Shown piece after piece: positions 1 to 8,597 of a stretch of 64,000 bases of DNA; the first letter of the stretch is position 1; each line of letters starts with the position of its first letter. Both the position numbers and the translations under genes were made by a program. The notes beneath the pieces are model-generated. The model was not told the origin of the DNA and did not search any database. It worked only from the letters and a program-made list of their open reading frames with translations. Source of the stretch: Bacteroidota bacterium (lineage in GTDB: Bacteria; Bacteroidota; Ignavibacteria; Tepidaquicellales; Tepidaquicellaceae); assembly GCA_018266835.1 (NCBI GenBank), contig JAFDZP010000002.1, positions 1,463,302 to 1,527,301 on the forward strand, given 5' to 3'.

Positions 1-599
1 GTAGCGCTTAAACCTTTCATCTTTCGGAAGTCAGTATCAATTACTTTGTTTAGTTTAGATTCAAACCCCGTTCCGAAAATGTCAGTTAGCGAAATCTGCT
101 TTCCTGTCGCCTTATCAAAATTGTAATAAACTAAGTAGGTGTTTGGGTGCGCGCCGCCTGTGTACATTGACTGTGTTACTCTGTAAGACAGAACATTTTT
201 TCTATTAGAATTTATTCTTGCATCGGTTTCAAGATACCAGTTAGCACCGTTAGTAGTTTCTTTAAGTGACTTTTCATACTCGCTTATAAAATTTGATGCA
301 GCTTCTTTGAAGTCGGATGCTTTTCTGTTATCCCAGATGTTAACTGATTTTAAAAGAGAATCCTGAATTGCCTGATTGATTTCACTTCTTGCCTTGCCTG
401 ATTTTACTATCTGGTAATCAAGCTCGAAGTATGTGCAGCTTTCGCTGCTTTTCTTGCATCCGTTATAGGATTTATAAACTTTTTTTATTGTACTTGTTTT
501 CTTTTTTGATTTTGTTGTATCAGTGGAAGTCTGTGAGAATGAGCTTCCTGCAAAAACAAAAAATATTGCAAGTACAAAAAATAATTTTAAAATTTTCAT
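1..599 (-). CDS. Exported DUF3298/RsiV-like protein (3' end outside window)
   Basis: The reading frame starts at the ATG at 599 and stays open to the left edge, so the C-terminus is missing (about 199 residues seen). It begins with a signal peptide (MKILKLFFVLAIFF..., cleavage near SFSQ). A Lys/Thr-rich linker follows, then a domain containing SMYTGGAHPN and, downstream, TGKQISLTDIF. The TGGAHPN motif followed by a 'tgk.l.l.dlF' segment is the signature of the DUF3298/DUF4163 family (RsiV, PdaC C-terminal domain). In RsiV this domain binds lysozyme, but many members have no known role. Expected location is periplasm or cell surface. Family assignment is firm from the motif; function is not assigned. 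Confidence 0.75.
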   Translation of the reverse strand, partial: MKILKLFFVLAIFFVFAGSSFSQTSTDTTKSKKKTSTIKKVYKSYNGCKKSSESCTYFELDYQIVKSGKARSEINQAIQDSLLKSVNIWDNRKASDFKEAASNFISEYEKSLKETTNGANWYLETDARINSNRKNVLSYRVTQSMYTGGAHPNTYLVYYNFDKATGKQISLTDIFGTGFESKLNKVIDTDFRKMKGLSA

Positions 600-748
600 T
601 TTATTAAGTTGGGTTAAGTTGAATTGGTTAGATTAATTAATCAAAAATAGTTTTTTTATAGTGAATAAAAAACAAGTTAATTACAGGGGTTTTTAAACTA
701 TAAATGTATCTCTGTTTTGAAACCTTTTCTTTTTACATCCGTTAATTT

Positions 749-3199
749 TTGAAAAAAGTAACCCTGATGTCTCTTTGGCTAAAATCTCTCTCAGTAGTTT
801 TATTTGGTGTTTCATTATTCTGTAATGCATTTTCTCAGAATGCTGATTCACTTACAACCTACAAAAATTTTTCTGCTGATGTTGATTTAGAATTAAAAAA
901 AGACTCTTCTGATATTTCAACAAAACCTGTAATAAATACCGAGCAGAAAAAAGATTCTTCGGCAGTTTTAACTTCATTTGTTCCTAACAAAGGAGAACAG
1001 CTTGAAGTTTATCCGTTAAAGATAGAAGATGGTAAAATAAAAGTTGACGGAGTGCTTGATGAGGCACAGTGGAAAAACGCAGTTAAGCTTTCTAATTTCA
1101 GTGAAATTTCTCCGGGTGATAACTGCAAGCCGCCGGTCCAGACAGAAGCGTATATAATGTACGATAACGATAATATTTATTTCGGATATATCTGTCACGA
1201 TGAAGATATGAAAAATCTTCACGTAACATTTGCTGACAGGGACAAAATTTTTCAGGATGACTTTGCAGGATTTTTTATTGATACATATTCAAACAGCAAA
1301 CAGGCTTATGAGTTTTTAACTAATCCCTACGGAATACAAGGCGACTTACTCTGGTCTAACGGAAATGAAGATGCAAGTTATGACGCAGTGTGGAGCTCAG
1401 GTGCAAAAATATATAAAGATAAATGGACATGTGAAATTGCTATACCTTTCAAAAGTATCCGCTTCCCAAACAAAGATATTCAAGACTGGAAATTTCATGT
1501 CTACAGAATCCGCCCGCGAAATAACCGTGATGAATATTTCTGGTGCCCTATTTCCAGAGACGACCCGTCTTTGTTTACAAAAGCAGGAACACTTAAAGGT
1601 TTAAAAAATATTAAGGGCGGAAAAAACCTTGAAGTACTTCCATATGTTTTAGGCTCTCAGTCAAGAGAGATTTCAGATTTTTCCAATGCAAACTCTCCAT
1701 ATAATAACGGCGACCCGAATATTGATTTAGGCTTAAATGTGAAGTATGGTATAACATCTAACCTTACAACTGACCTTGCAATAAATCCTGATTTCAGTCA
1801 GGTAGAATCCGACGCAGGAGTTATAAATATAAATTCCAACTTTGCTTTATTCCTTCCTGAAAAAAGACCATTCTTCCTGGAAGGAAATAATATTTTCAGT
1901 ACACCTTATGACGTAGTTTACACGCGCTCTATAAATTCTCCGTCGCTTGCAGGAAAGATTACAGGTAAAATAGGAAAGGTAGATGTCGGATATATTGCAG
2001 CTTATGACCACAAGACTCCGTTTCTTGTTCCGCTTGATGAAAGCAGTTCGGTATTTTCAACAAGAATTCATTCGCTTTCAAATATACTGCGACTTAAACA
2101 TGACCTCGCTGATGATTCTTACATAGGTATGATTTTCACAGACAGAGAATATAAGGATACCACAGGAAATTTTTTAAAGTATAATGGTTTTAACCGGGTG
2201 CTTGGTGTTGACGGCAAACTAAGATTTCTTGATAAGTATGCGTTCGTCTTCCAGCTTCTTCATTTCAATACGCACGAGCTTAATGACAGTAACTTATATT
2301 ACGATCCCAACCAAAGATTTGATGAAGGAAAATACACGGCTGGATTTGACGGCGAAAGTTTTTCAGGAACCGGCGGGTATCTGTCATTCAGGAGAAGCGC
2401 GCGCCACTGGAATTTCGATTTGAATTACGACTTCATTCCTTCCGCCGCAAGAATGGATAATGGATTTTTATCAAACAATAATTACAAAACGCTTTCAAGC
2501 TGGCAGGGATATACAATTTATCCTGAAAGCAAATGGCTTGTAAGATTAGAGCCCTCTCTTTTCGGATATGTAAAACATAACTTTGAGGGAAAGCTCCGCG
2601 AAGAGTTTGCGCAGGCTCAGCTTTATATTCAGTTTGCGCAACAAATAAATGCAAACCTTAGTATGTTCCTTGTGAACAATGAGCTCGTAAGCGGAGTTTA
2701 TAACACTGATGCGTTAAGACCTTCTATAAATATGAACATCAACACGATGCCTAAGTTTACATTCGGATTTTATTATACCAGGGGGAAAGCAATTGTCAGA
2801 TTCCTTGAGCCTTCCTATGTAGGATATACTCAGCAGCTTCAATTGTGGAATACCTTTAAACCGCTTGAACAGTTAAGCTTTATTACGGATTACTCCTATG
2901 CAGAACTTGCAAATAATTCCAATCTCAGCGATAAATTATACGCAGGCTATATTTTAAGGAACAGAATGTCGTACCAGTTTTCCAAGCAATTATTTTTAAG
3001 ACTTATTACTGAATACAATTCGTTCGGCAACAGCTTCAGAGTTGACCCGCTGCTAAGCTACAAGATAAATCCGTTTACAATATTTTATCTCGGCTCAAGT
3101 CATAGCATTGAGGATTTACCGGTTGAAAATAATCCATCACGATTTGTTGAAACAGAAAGACAGATTTTTGTTAAGTTCCAGTATTTGTGGCGAATGTAA
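749..3199 (+). CDS. DUF5916 outer-membrane protein with N-terminal CBM9-like domain
   Basis: 816 residues from a TTG at 749; an in-frame ATG at 767 (residue 7) is an alternative and either start leaves a signal peptide ending near AFSQ. After a Ser/Lys-rich linker, residues about 95-270 resemble a carbohydrate-binding family 9/DOMON-like beta-sandwich (KVDGVLDEAQW, YIMYDNDNIYFGY). The rest (about 290-816) matches DUF5916, including NPDFSQVESDAGVIN and FLPEKRPFFLEG, and ends in alternating aromatic strands (VKFQYLW) typical of an outer-membrane barrel. This architecture is common in Bacteroidota and Ignavibacteria, often labelled 'hydrolase', with no proven reaction. It stands alone, with an untranscribed-looking gap on both sides. 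I infer an outer-membrane protein; the ligand is unknown. Confidence 0.85.
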   Translation: MKKVTLMSLWLKSLSVVLFGVSLFCNAFSQNADSLTTYKNFSADVDLELKKDSSDISTKPVINTEQKKDSSAVLTSFVPNKGEQLEVYPLKIEDGKIKVDGVLDEAQWKNAVKLSNFSEISPGDNCKPPVQTEAYIMYDNDNIYFGYICHDEDMKNLHVTFADRDKIFQDDFAGFFIDTYSNSKQAYEFLTNPYGIQGDLLWSNGNEDASYDAVWSSGAKIYKDKWTCEIAIPFKSIRFPNKDIQDWKFHVYRIRPRNNRDEYFWCPISRDDPSLFTKAGTLKGLKNIKGGKNLEVLPYVLGSQSREISDFSNANSPYNNGDPNIDLGLNVKYGITSNLTTDLAINPDFSQVESDAGVININSNFALFLPEKRPFFLEGNNIFSTPYDVVYTRSINSPSLAGKITGKIGKVDVGYIAAYDHKTPFLVPLDESSSVFSTRIHSLSNILRLKHDLADDSYIGMIFTDREYKDTTGNFLKYNGFNRVLGVDGKLRFLDKYAFVFQLLHFNTHELNDSNLYYDPNQRFDEGKYTAGFDGESFSGTGGYLSFRRSARHWNFDLNYDFIPSAARMDNGFLSNNNYKTLSSWQGYTIYPESKWLVRLEPSLFGYVKHNFEGKLREEFAQAQLYIQFAQQINANLSMFLVNNELVSGVYNTDALRPSINMNINTMPKFTFGFYYTRGKAIVRFLEPSYVGYTQQLQLWNTFKPLEQLSFITDYSYAELANNSNLSDKLYAGYILRNRMSYQFSKQLFLRLITEYNSFGNSFRVDPLLSYKINPFTIFYLGSSHSIEDLPVENNPSRFVETERQIFVKFQYLWRM

Positions 3200-3369
3200 T
3201 TTACAAAGCTCAATTATATTGAAACTTTAATTCAGTATTTTTAATTTTAATTTATAAGCGCTACCATTTCAAGAATTAAATCACTTTGGTGAAATAATTT
3301 AATCTCACATTCAATTCTTATTCCCTTTCACAGGGAAACTCTATACACTTTTTAAAAAATTTAATTTTT

Positions 3370-3415
3370 GAAAATTGTTTTCTTTTTGCTTTTTATAAAA
3401 GAGAAAACCGTTTTC
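3370..3415 (+). promoter_or_regulatory. Leader hairpin upstream of the ABC-F gene
   Basis: An imperfect inverted repeat about 19 nt per arm (GAAAATTGTTTTCTTTT against AAAAGAGAAAACCGTTTTC) ends 11 nt before the ABC-F start codon. A second short perfect hairpin, TTCCCT-N5-AGGGAA, lies at 3321-3337. Some ABC-F resistance genes are controlled by leader attenuation, which is why this is noted; here it is inference only. Confidence 0.3.
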
Positions 3416-3426
3416 TATTCTACCAT

Positions 3427-5064
3427 ATGCATATTAAATTAAATAATATTTCGTATTCCTATGCGAATAACGAACCCTTGTTTACATATATAAGTTTTGC
3501 AGTCTCTTATAATAAAACAGCTTTGATTGGAGACAACGGAACGGGAAAATCCACTCTGCTAAAAATTATCTCTGGAGAAATAATTCCCAATGAAGGCAGC
3601 GTTATAAGCGAAGGCAGTATTGTAATGTTACCGCAGGATTTTTCTATTTATAATAACCAAACTGTTGCGGAAGTTCTTTCTATTAAAGAAAAATTATCTT
3701 CACTTGAAAATATCTTAGTGGGAAACTCAACCCAATTTGATTATGAAATATTAAACGAGGAATGGGATTTGCCCGAAAGAATAAAAGATATTTTCTGTGA
3801 AGCAAAACTTGAAGAAATAAATCTTGAAAGAAGATTTGATACTTTAAGCGGCGGCGAAAAGTCGCGCCTGCTTTTCGCTTCACTTCTGTTAAACAAGCCT
3901 GACTTTGCTTTGCTTGATGAACCGACAAATCATTTAGATACTGATTCAAGAAATATATTATACTCACTTATAAAAAATTATAGACGGGGACTGCTTATAG
4001 TCAGCCACGACAGAGAGCTTTTAAATCTTATGGATGAAATTAATGAGCTTTCACCGAAGGGAATGAAAACTTACGGAGGAAATTATGATTTCTATAAAGA
4101 ACAGAAGCAAATTGAGAGAGAAGCAGCGCTGAACACTTTTGAGGCTTTAAATCAGCAGCATAAAAAATCAATAAAGGAAAAAAATGCAGCGCTCGAAAAG
4201 CAGGCAAAGAGAGCTGCAGCGGGAAAGAAAAAAATGAAAACCGGCGGCATTCCAAAAATTGCGAAAAATTATCTGCAGGATAATTCAATGAAAACTCTTA
4301 CGAGGTTAAAAGATTCTCACTCTGAAAAAATTGAAACAATAAACTCCAAGCTCATCGCTGCAAAAGAAAAACTTGAAAACTCAAACTCATTAATGATTGA
4401 TTTGAATTCATCTGAAATCCCTTCGCAAAAAATGATACTGGAAGTTAAAGATTTGAATTTTAAATTCGGCGATTCTGAAAATTTTCTCTGGAAGGAAAAT
4501 ATAAACTTCTCTATATCGGGCTCTGAAAGATGGAGCATTGCAGGGATAAACGGCTGCGGTAAATCAGTTCTTTTGCAATTAATATTGGGGAAGTTTCATA
4601 CTTCAGAAGGAGAAATAAAACTCCACTCCAAAAACACAGTATTTCTTGACCAGAATGTAGAAATACTTGATAGCGAACTCTCCGTTTATGAAAATTTAAA
4701 AAATTATTCAGATAAATTTTCTGAGGAAAAAATTCCCGAGCACGAACTAAGAATCCGTCTCGCAAGATTTTTGTTCAGAGGTGAAGATGCTTTTAAAAAG
4801 GTAAAAGTGTTAAGCGGAGGGGAGAAAATAAGGGCAGGACTTGCATGTATAATGGCGAGCGGAACCATGCCGGAGCTGCTTATTCTTGATGAGCCATCCA
4901 ATAATCTGGATTTAAAAAGTCTGGAAGAATTAACCGGAACTTTAAATAGTTATAAGGGAGCTTTATTGGTAGTTTCGCATGATAAACGGTTCTTAAACGA
5001 GATACAAATTGAGAAACAACTGGTCATTTCGCGAACTGAAAAACACAAACAGATATTTTATTAA
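3427..5064 (+). CDS. ABC-F family ATPase (ribosome-associated)
   Basis: 545 residues with two tandem nucleotide-binding domains and no membrane segments. Domain 1 has Walker A GDNGTGKST (35-43), signature LSGGEKSR and Walker B FALLDEPTNHLD. Domain 2 has Walker A GINGCGKS, signature LSGGEKIR and LLILDEPSNNLD. Between them is a charged helical linker (about 220-310, rich in Lys/Glu), the P-site tRNA interaction motif region of ABC-F proteins. The family works on translating ribosomes (EttA/Uup types) or protects them from antibiotics (Vga/Msr types). The sequence alone does not tell which. It is monocistronic, preceded by a 227-nt leader with hairpins. Confidence 0.88.
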   Translation: MHIKLNNISYSYANNEPLFTYISFAVSYNKTALIGDNGTGKSTLLKIISGEIIPNEGSVISEGSIVMLPQDFSIYNNQTVAEVLSIKEKLSSLENILVGNSTQFDYEILNEEWDLPERIKDIFCEAKLEEINLERRFDTLSGGEKSRLLFASLLLNKPDFALLDEPTNHLDTDSRNILYSLIKNYRRGLLIVSHDRELLNLMDEINELSPKGMKTYGGNYDFYKEQKQIEREAALNTFEALNQQHKKSIKEKNAALEKQAKRAAAGKKKMKTGGIPKIAKNYLQDNSMKTLTRLKDSHSEKIETINSKLIAAKEKLENSNSLMIDLNSSEIPSQKMILEVKDLNFKFGDSENFLWKENINFSISGSERWSIAGINGCGKSVLLQLILGKFHTSEGEIKLHSKNTVFLDQNVEILDSELSVYENLKNYSDKFSEEKIPEHELRIRLARFLFRGEDAFKKVKVLSGGEKIRAGLACIMASGTMPELLILDEPSNNLDLKSLEELTGTLNSYKGALLVVSHDKRFLNEIQIEKQLVISRTEKHKQIFY

Positions 5065-5176
5065 AAGTTAGATTTTTAGGGAACTTTATGCGATTTATGC
5101 CTTATAAACACTATCTGTAAACAATTGATATTTGTTGTTAAGATTTATAATTTACCTTTAACTTTAAACACAACAC

Positions 5177-5638
5177 ATGAAATCTAAATACTTTCTTCGT
5201 ATTTTCAATTCTCTGATTTGTCTCGCATTACTATCGTTATCTTTCATGGCAGCTAACTGTAATGACATCCTTAATGCATTGGGCTCGGATGATGTTACGG
5301 GCTCCTGGCTATTAACTGACCAATCCGGCTCTCAATATGATATCTGCAATAATGAAACTGTGGTTTTTTCTTCGACTACAGCAACGTTGACTTGTCCCAG
5401 CTCAACACCTGTAACAAGGTCATATACTACAGCTAATGGAGTTTTAACATACACGGATACAGGTATAAGTTATAACTATAGTGTTTCAAGCTCAACAGGT
5501 TCTACTTTGCTGACAATGACTAACAGCAATCTGCACAGGACCCTGCAATACACTAAGCAGGCTGCTGACAATAAAAGCGCAGGTATGCAGCAAAAAAATG
5601 ACAAACAAAATTTTACAAATTCATCTGAATTAAAATAA
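5177..5638 (+). CDS. Small exported protein, unknown function
   Basis: 153 residues. N-terminal signal sequence with a cysteine at AANC; the Asn before Cys makes a lipobox unlikely but not excluded. The mature part begins with a segment (VTGSWLLTD) and Ser/Thr-rich beta strands that look like a small lipocalin-type beta-barrel (SW, SYNYSV, LTMTN), then a hydrophilic tail. The stop codon is one base before the ATG of the metalloprotease gene, so the two are almost surely co-transcribed. A role as accessory or inhibitor of the protease is only a guess from position. Confidence 0.65.
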   Translation: MKSKYFLRIFNSLICLALLSLSFMAANCNDILNALGSDDVTGSWLLTDQSGSQYDICNNETVVFSSTTATLTCPSSTPVTRSYTTANGVLTYTDTGISYNYSVSSSTGSTLLTMTNSNLHRTLQYTKQAADNKSAGMQQKNDKQNFTNSSELK

Positions 5639-5639
5639 T

Positions 5640-7340
5640 ATGAAAAAAATTTTACGGGTTCTCCCTATAATAATTCTTTTAGTATCTGTGGGGGTTTTTA
5701 CAGGGCTGACGGAATTCAGCAAAGAAAGTAAGACTATAGATACTTTTAGCAATCCTGCAAGAACGGGTACTTTAATTGCTAATAACCAAAACCACATAAA
5801 CTTTAAAACAGTCAGTTTATTCGGGAGCACGGCAAACAGAAACAGTTCAAATGACTTTGCAAAAAAATCGATATCTTTAATGCTCGATAAAAATGTATTA
5901 CATAGTCTTCTTGCATCAAATGAAAAATCAATTTCATTCATAATTCCTACAGGCGATGCGCTTCCGTTAGAGCTGCAGCTTGTTGAACAGAAAATCTTTT
6001 CAGATGGTATTTCATTCTATGAAAAAAACGGTACAGGTGAAAGAAAAGTTGAAGTTTCGACAGGAAAATCTTATTCAGGGATTATAAAAGGAAAAGAACA
6101 CTCAATTGCCTCGATAAGTATTTTTAATGATTTCGTAATGGGAGTAATCTGCGATGAGACCGGAAATTATGTGCTTGGCTCAGTAAAAGAAAACAACAGC
6201 TATACTGATAACTATATCCTTTATAACGATAATGATTTAAAAGTATTAAATAAATTTAAATGCGGAGTAGAAGGTAACGAAGAAAAATATACACGTCATA
6301 CTTCAAACAATACAACGGGAGAAACTCCATCCAATTTTGACGGAACACGCGCTCCCGCAAGAATTTATTTTGAAGCGGATTACAGAATGTTTTTAGATAA
6401 CGGTTCAAACTCAACCACTCTTATTAATTTCATACAGGGAATGTTCGCATCTGTACAGACTATTTATAATAATGAACTTATTCCGCTTCAGATTTCCCAG
6501 GTAAAATGGTGGATACAATCAGACCCCTATGCTAATATGACTGATATGCAGACCATTCTGACAACATTCGGTTCTAACTCTCGGGATAATTTTTCCGGAA
6601 GCCTTGCACAGCTTTTAACAACAAGAGATGTCGGCGGCGGTATTGCATGGATAAATGTTTTATGCCAGCAATATGTCCAGTCAGAGCAGTTCGGCAGGTT
6701 TTCTTTTTGCGCAATTGAAAATGATTATAATAATTACCCAACATACTCATGGACAGTAAATGTTGTAGCTCACGAGCTCGGACATAATTTTGGTTCAATG
6801 CATACACAGGCATGCGTATGGCCTATTAATTCTTTTGCTTTAGGTGCAATTGATTCATGTTATCAGTCAGAGGGTGGTTGTTATTCAGGTACTCGACCGA
6901 ATTATAACGGAACTATAATGAGTTATTGCCATCTTAACGGTGCTATAAGGCTGGCATTAGGTTTTGGTCCTTTGCCGGGAGATACCATAAGGTTAGGGTA
7001 TGCTCTTGCAAGCTGTCTCAACGGCATTGTGAACTCATCTGAACGCCCGGTAACATTCGGATTAAAACAAAATTTTCCTAATCCGTTTAACCCGACTACA
7101 ACAATAACTTTTTTAGTTCCTGAAGATGCCATTGTATCTTTGAAGGTTTATGATATTTCCGGAAAAGAAGTGGCAGTGCTTGTTAATAATAGCAGCTATG
7201 CAACAGGTTTCCACAATGTAAATTTCAATACATCAATTTATAATCTGCCTTCGGGTCCGTATTTCTACAAAATGACAGCATCACCATTAAGCGGCGGGAA
7301 TACTTTTACTCAGGTAAAGAAAATGGTTTTAATAAAATAA
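5640..7340 (+). CDS. Secreted metzincin metalloprotease with T9SS sorting domain
   Basis: 566 residues. A signal peptide is followed by a propeptide-like region (about 30-235). The catalytic domain carries the metzincin zinc motif HELGHNFGSMH (H378, E379, H382, H388) and a Met-turn GTIMSYC downstream, as in reprolysin-like (M12B) peptidases. Cysteines flank the active site. From about residue 470 a C-terminal type IX sorting domain begins with QNFPNPFNPTTTITF and ends YFYKMTA...KKMVLIK, so the protein is expected to be exported and either anchored or released by T9SS. It lies between two small exported proteins (5177-5638 and 7354-7803) with gaps of 1 and 13 nt. Substrate unknown. Confidence 0.9.
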   Translation: MKKILRVLPIIILLVSVGVFTGLTEFSKESKTIDTFSNPARTGTLIANNQNHINFKTVSLFGSTANRNSSNDFAKKSISLMLDKNVLHSLLASNEKSISFIIPTGDALPLELQLVEQKIFSDGISFYEKNGTGERKVEVSTGKSYSGIIKGKEHSIASISIFNDFVMGVICDETGNYVLGSVKENNSYTDNYILYNDNDLKVLNKFKCGVEGNEEKYTRHTSNNTTGETPSNFDGTRAPARIYFEADYRMFLDNGSNSTTLINFIQGMFASVQTIYNNELIPLQISQVKWWIQSDPYANMTDMQTILTTFGSNSRDNFSGSLAQLLTTRDVGGGIAWINVLCQQYVQSEQFGRFSFCAIENDYNNYPTYSWTVNVVAHELGHNFGSMHTQACVWPINSFALGAIDSCYQSEGGCYSGTRPNYNGTIMSYCHLNGAIRLALGFGPLPGDTIRLGYALASCLNGIVNSSERPVTFGLKQNFPNPFNPTTTITFLVPEDAIVSLKVYDISGKEVAVLVNNSSYATGFHNVNFNTSIYNLPSGPYFYKMTASPLSGGNTFTQVKKMVLIK

Positions 7341-7353
7341 TCTCTCTAAAATT

Positions 7354-7803
7354 ATGAAATTTTCAAAATTTTTCTTTGTGTTTTTTATTGCTCTGGCATT
7401 TTTAAGCGGCTGCACTTCATCAGGAAGCTCAGATAATCAGATAGAACTGGGTGATTATGCCTTTACAATGTTCGGAACAGGCGGAACAAAGGTTGCGGAA
7501 GGTACAATGACAGTAAAAAACATCACAGTGAAAGATGTAAATTTGCCTTCTATAAGCGGCACATATACTGTAGATAAATGGTACGTCGAAGAATTTCCGG
7601 GCAAGTCAACAATGGGCGGAGACTTCTCGGGAAATATGGATTATACAAAAGGTAAAATTTTTGTAAATACAAATCCAAGAATTGCAGATGCAAATGTATT
7701 TTTTAATGCAAGCATTTACAGTTCATTTTATCAAGGCGAGTGGAACTACTCAACATTCAGAGGTCCCACAGCAAGAGGTGAACTGATAATTAAAAAGAAA
7801 TAA
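7354..7803 (+). CDS. Putative lipoprotein, unknown function
   Basis: 149 residues with a clear lipoprotein signal: hydrophobic stretch then LSGC at the cleavage site, followed by a Ser-rich linker. The mature domain is all-beta in appearance (YAFTMFGTGGTKVAEGTMTV, ISGTYTVDKWY, ARGELIIKKK) with short alternating strands, similar in feel to small lipocalin-like folds. It follows the metalloprotease gene by 13 nt and is probably the last gene of that operon. No function recognised. Confidence 0.7.
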   Translation: MKFSKFFFVFFIALAFLSGCTSSGSSDNQIELGDYAFTMFGTGGTKVAEGTMTVKNITVKDVNLPSISGTYTVDKWYVEEFPGKSTMGGDFSGNMDYTKGKIFVNTNPRIADANVFFNASIYSSFYQGEWNYSTFRGPTARGELIIKKK

Positions 7804-7810
7804 ATACAAT

Positions 7811-7925
7811 TTCTCCCCCTCCTTTATAAGGAGGGGGCAGGGGGAGGTAAAAGTGGATTTGAAATTTTTGTGACTCCTTTGCTTTAACCCCTTCCTATCC
7901 CTCCCCTTAATAAGGGGAGGGGAAA
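7811..7925. repeat. GC-rich inverted-repeat element (MITE-like), copy 1
   Basis: Two GC-rich arms, CTCCCCCTCC...GGAGGGGG...GGGGGAGG and CCCCTTCC...CCCTCCCC...GGGGAGGGG, face each other across about 30 nt, each arm itself a small palindrome. The same element family occurs at 9754-9861 and as single arms at 9986-10032 and 16985-17025. It lies just after the stop of the lipoprotein gene. Confidence 0.75.
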
Positions 7926-8048
7926 CGTGTTGTTTTTAGACAGATTCTGACCAACAACACTGCAACTTGAATTCAATTTTATTATTTTTAAATCACTAAA
8001 TACAAACAAAGAAGTTTATCACTATTATTTATTAATCTAAAAACAAAA

Positions 8049-8501
8049 ATGGAGAACGAGAAAAAAACATGTGACACCTCCAGGAGGGATTTTTTAAAAA
8101 AATCTTTTACGGGAGTTATTCTCGGCACTATGGCTGCAAGCTGCATCAATGTAGATAAGCTTCTGGCTGCTGCCGATACTTACGAAGTTGCCTCAGGCGG
8201 AGCGCCAAAGACGTTCAGCTTATCCGATTACCCTGATCTCGGAAGCAAAGGCGGCTATGCAATGGTAACAAGTAAAGTCATAGTTATAAACAAAGGCAAT
8301 AATAAATTTACTGCGCTGGATATGACATGCACTCACAAAAAACAGCAGGTAGAGTTCGATGGTACTAAATTCACTTGTCCCGGACATGGTTCCGAGTTTG
8401 ACAAGAGCGGAAAAGTTACCGAAGGACCTGCTACAAAAAATCTTAAAAGCTATAAGGTTGATTACAGTGCCGATAACAATTCCATAACGGTAAATATGTA
8501 A
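8049..8501 (+). CDS. Tat-exported Rieske [2Fe-2S] protein
   Basis: 150 residues. N-terminus has a twin-arginine motif (SRRDFLKKS, 11-19) and hydrophobic stretch ending near LLAAA; a cysteine at ASC (32) could also allow lipidation. The Rieske cluster ligands are C94-T-H96 and C110-P-G-H113, with the usual G-H-G-S-xF-D ending of box 2. Box 1 lacks the second disulfide Cys seen in high-potential bc1 Rieske proteins (CTHKK), so this is closer to the short soluble Rieske/arsenite-oxidase small-subunit-like type. It precedes a heme-containing beta-barrel gene by 96 nt, suggesting the two pass electrons in or across the outer membrane; that pairing is inference. Confidence 0.9.
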   Translation: MENEKKTCDTSRRDFLKKSFTGVILGTMAASCINVDKLLAAADTYEVASGGAPKTFSLSDYPDLGSKGGYAMVTSKVIVINKGNNKFTALDMTCTHKKQQVEFDGTKFTCPGHGSEFDKSGKVTEGPATKNLKSYKVDYSADNNSITVNM

Positions 8502-8597
8502 ACTGATTTCGCACCCGAAACGAAGTCACACCTTTGAAAATATCGAATATATTCCTCGTCCCCGTCCTTTTATTTTAATAAATAACTATTACTATAT

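Noticed and set aside
631..642. GATTAATTAATC palindrome upstream of the DUF3298 gene
   Set aside because: AT-only core with no matching second site; likely composition.
7968..7977. TTGAATTCAA as another FNR-type site
   Set aside because: Half-sites are separated by 2 bases, not 6, so it does not fit the operator.
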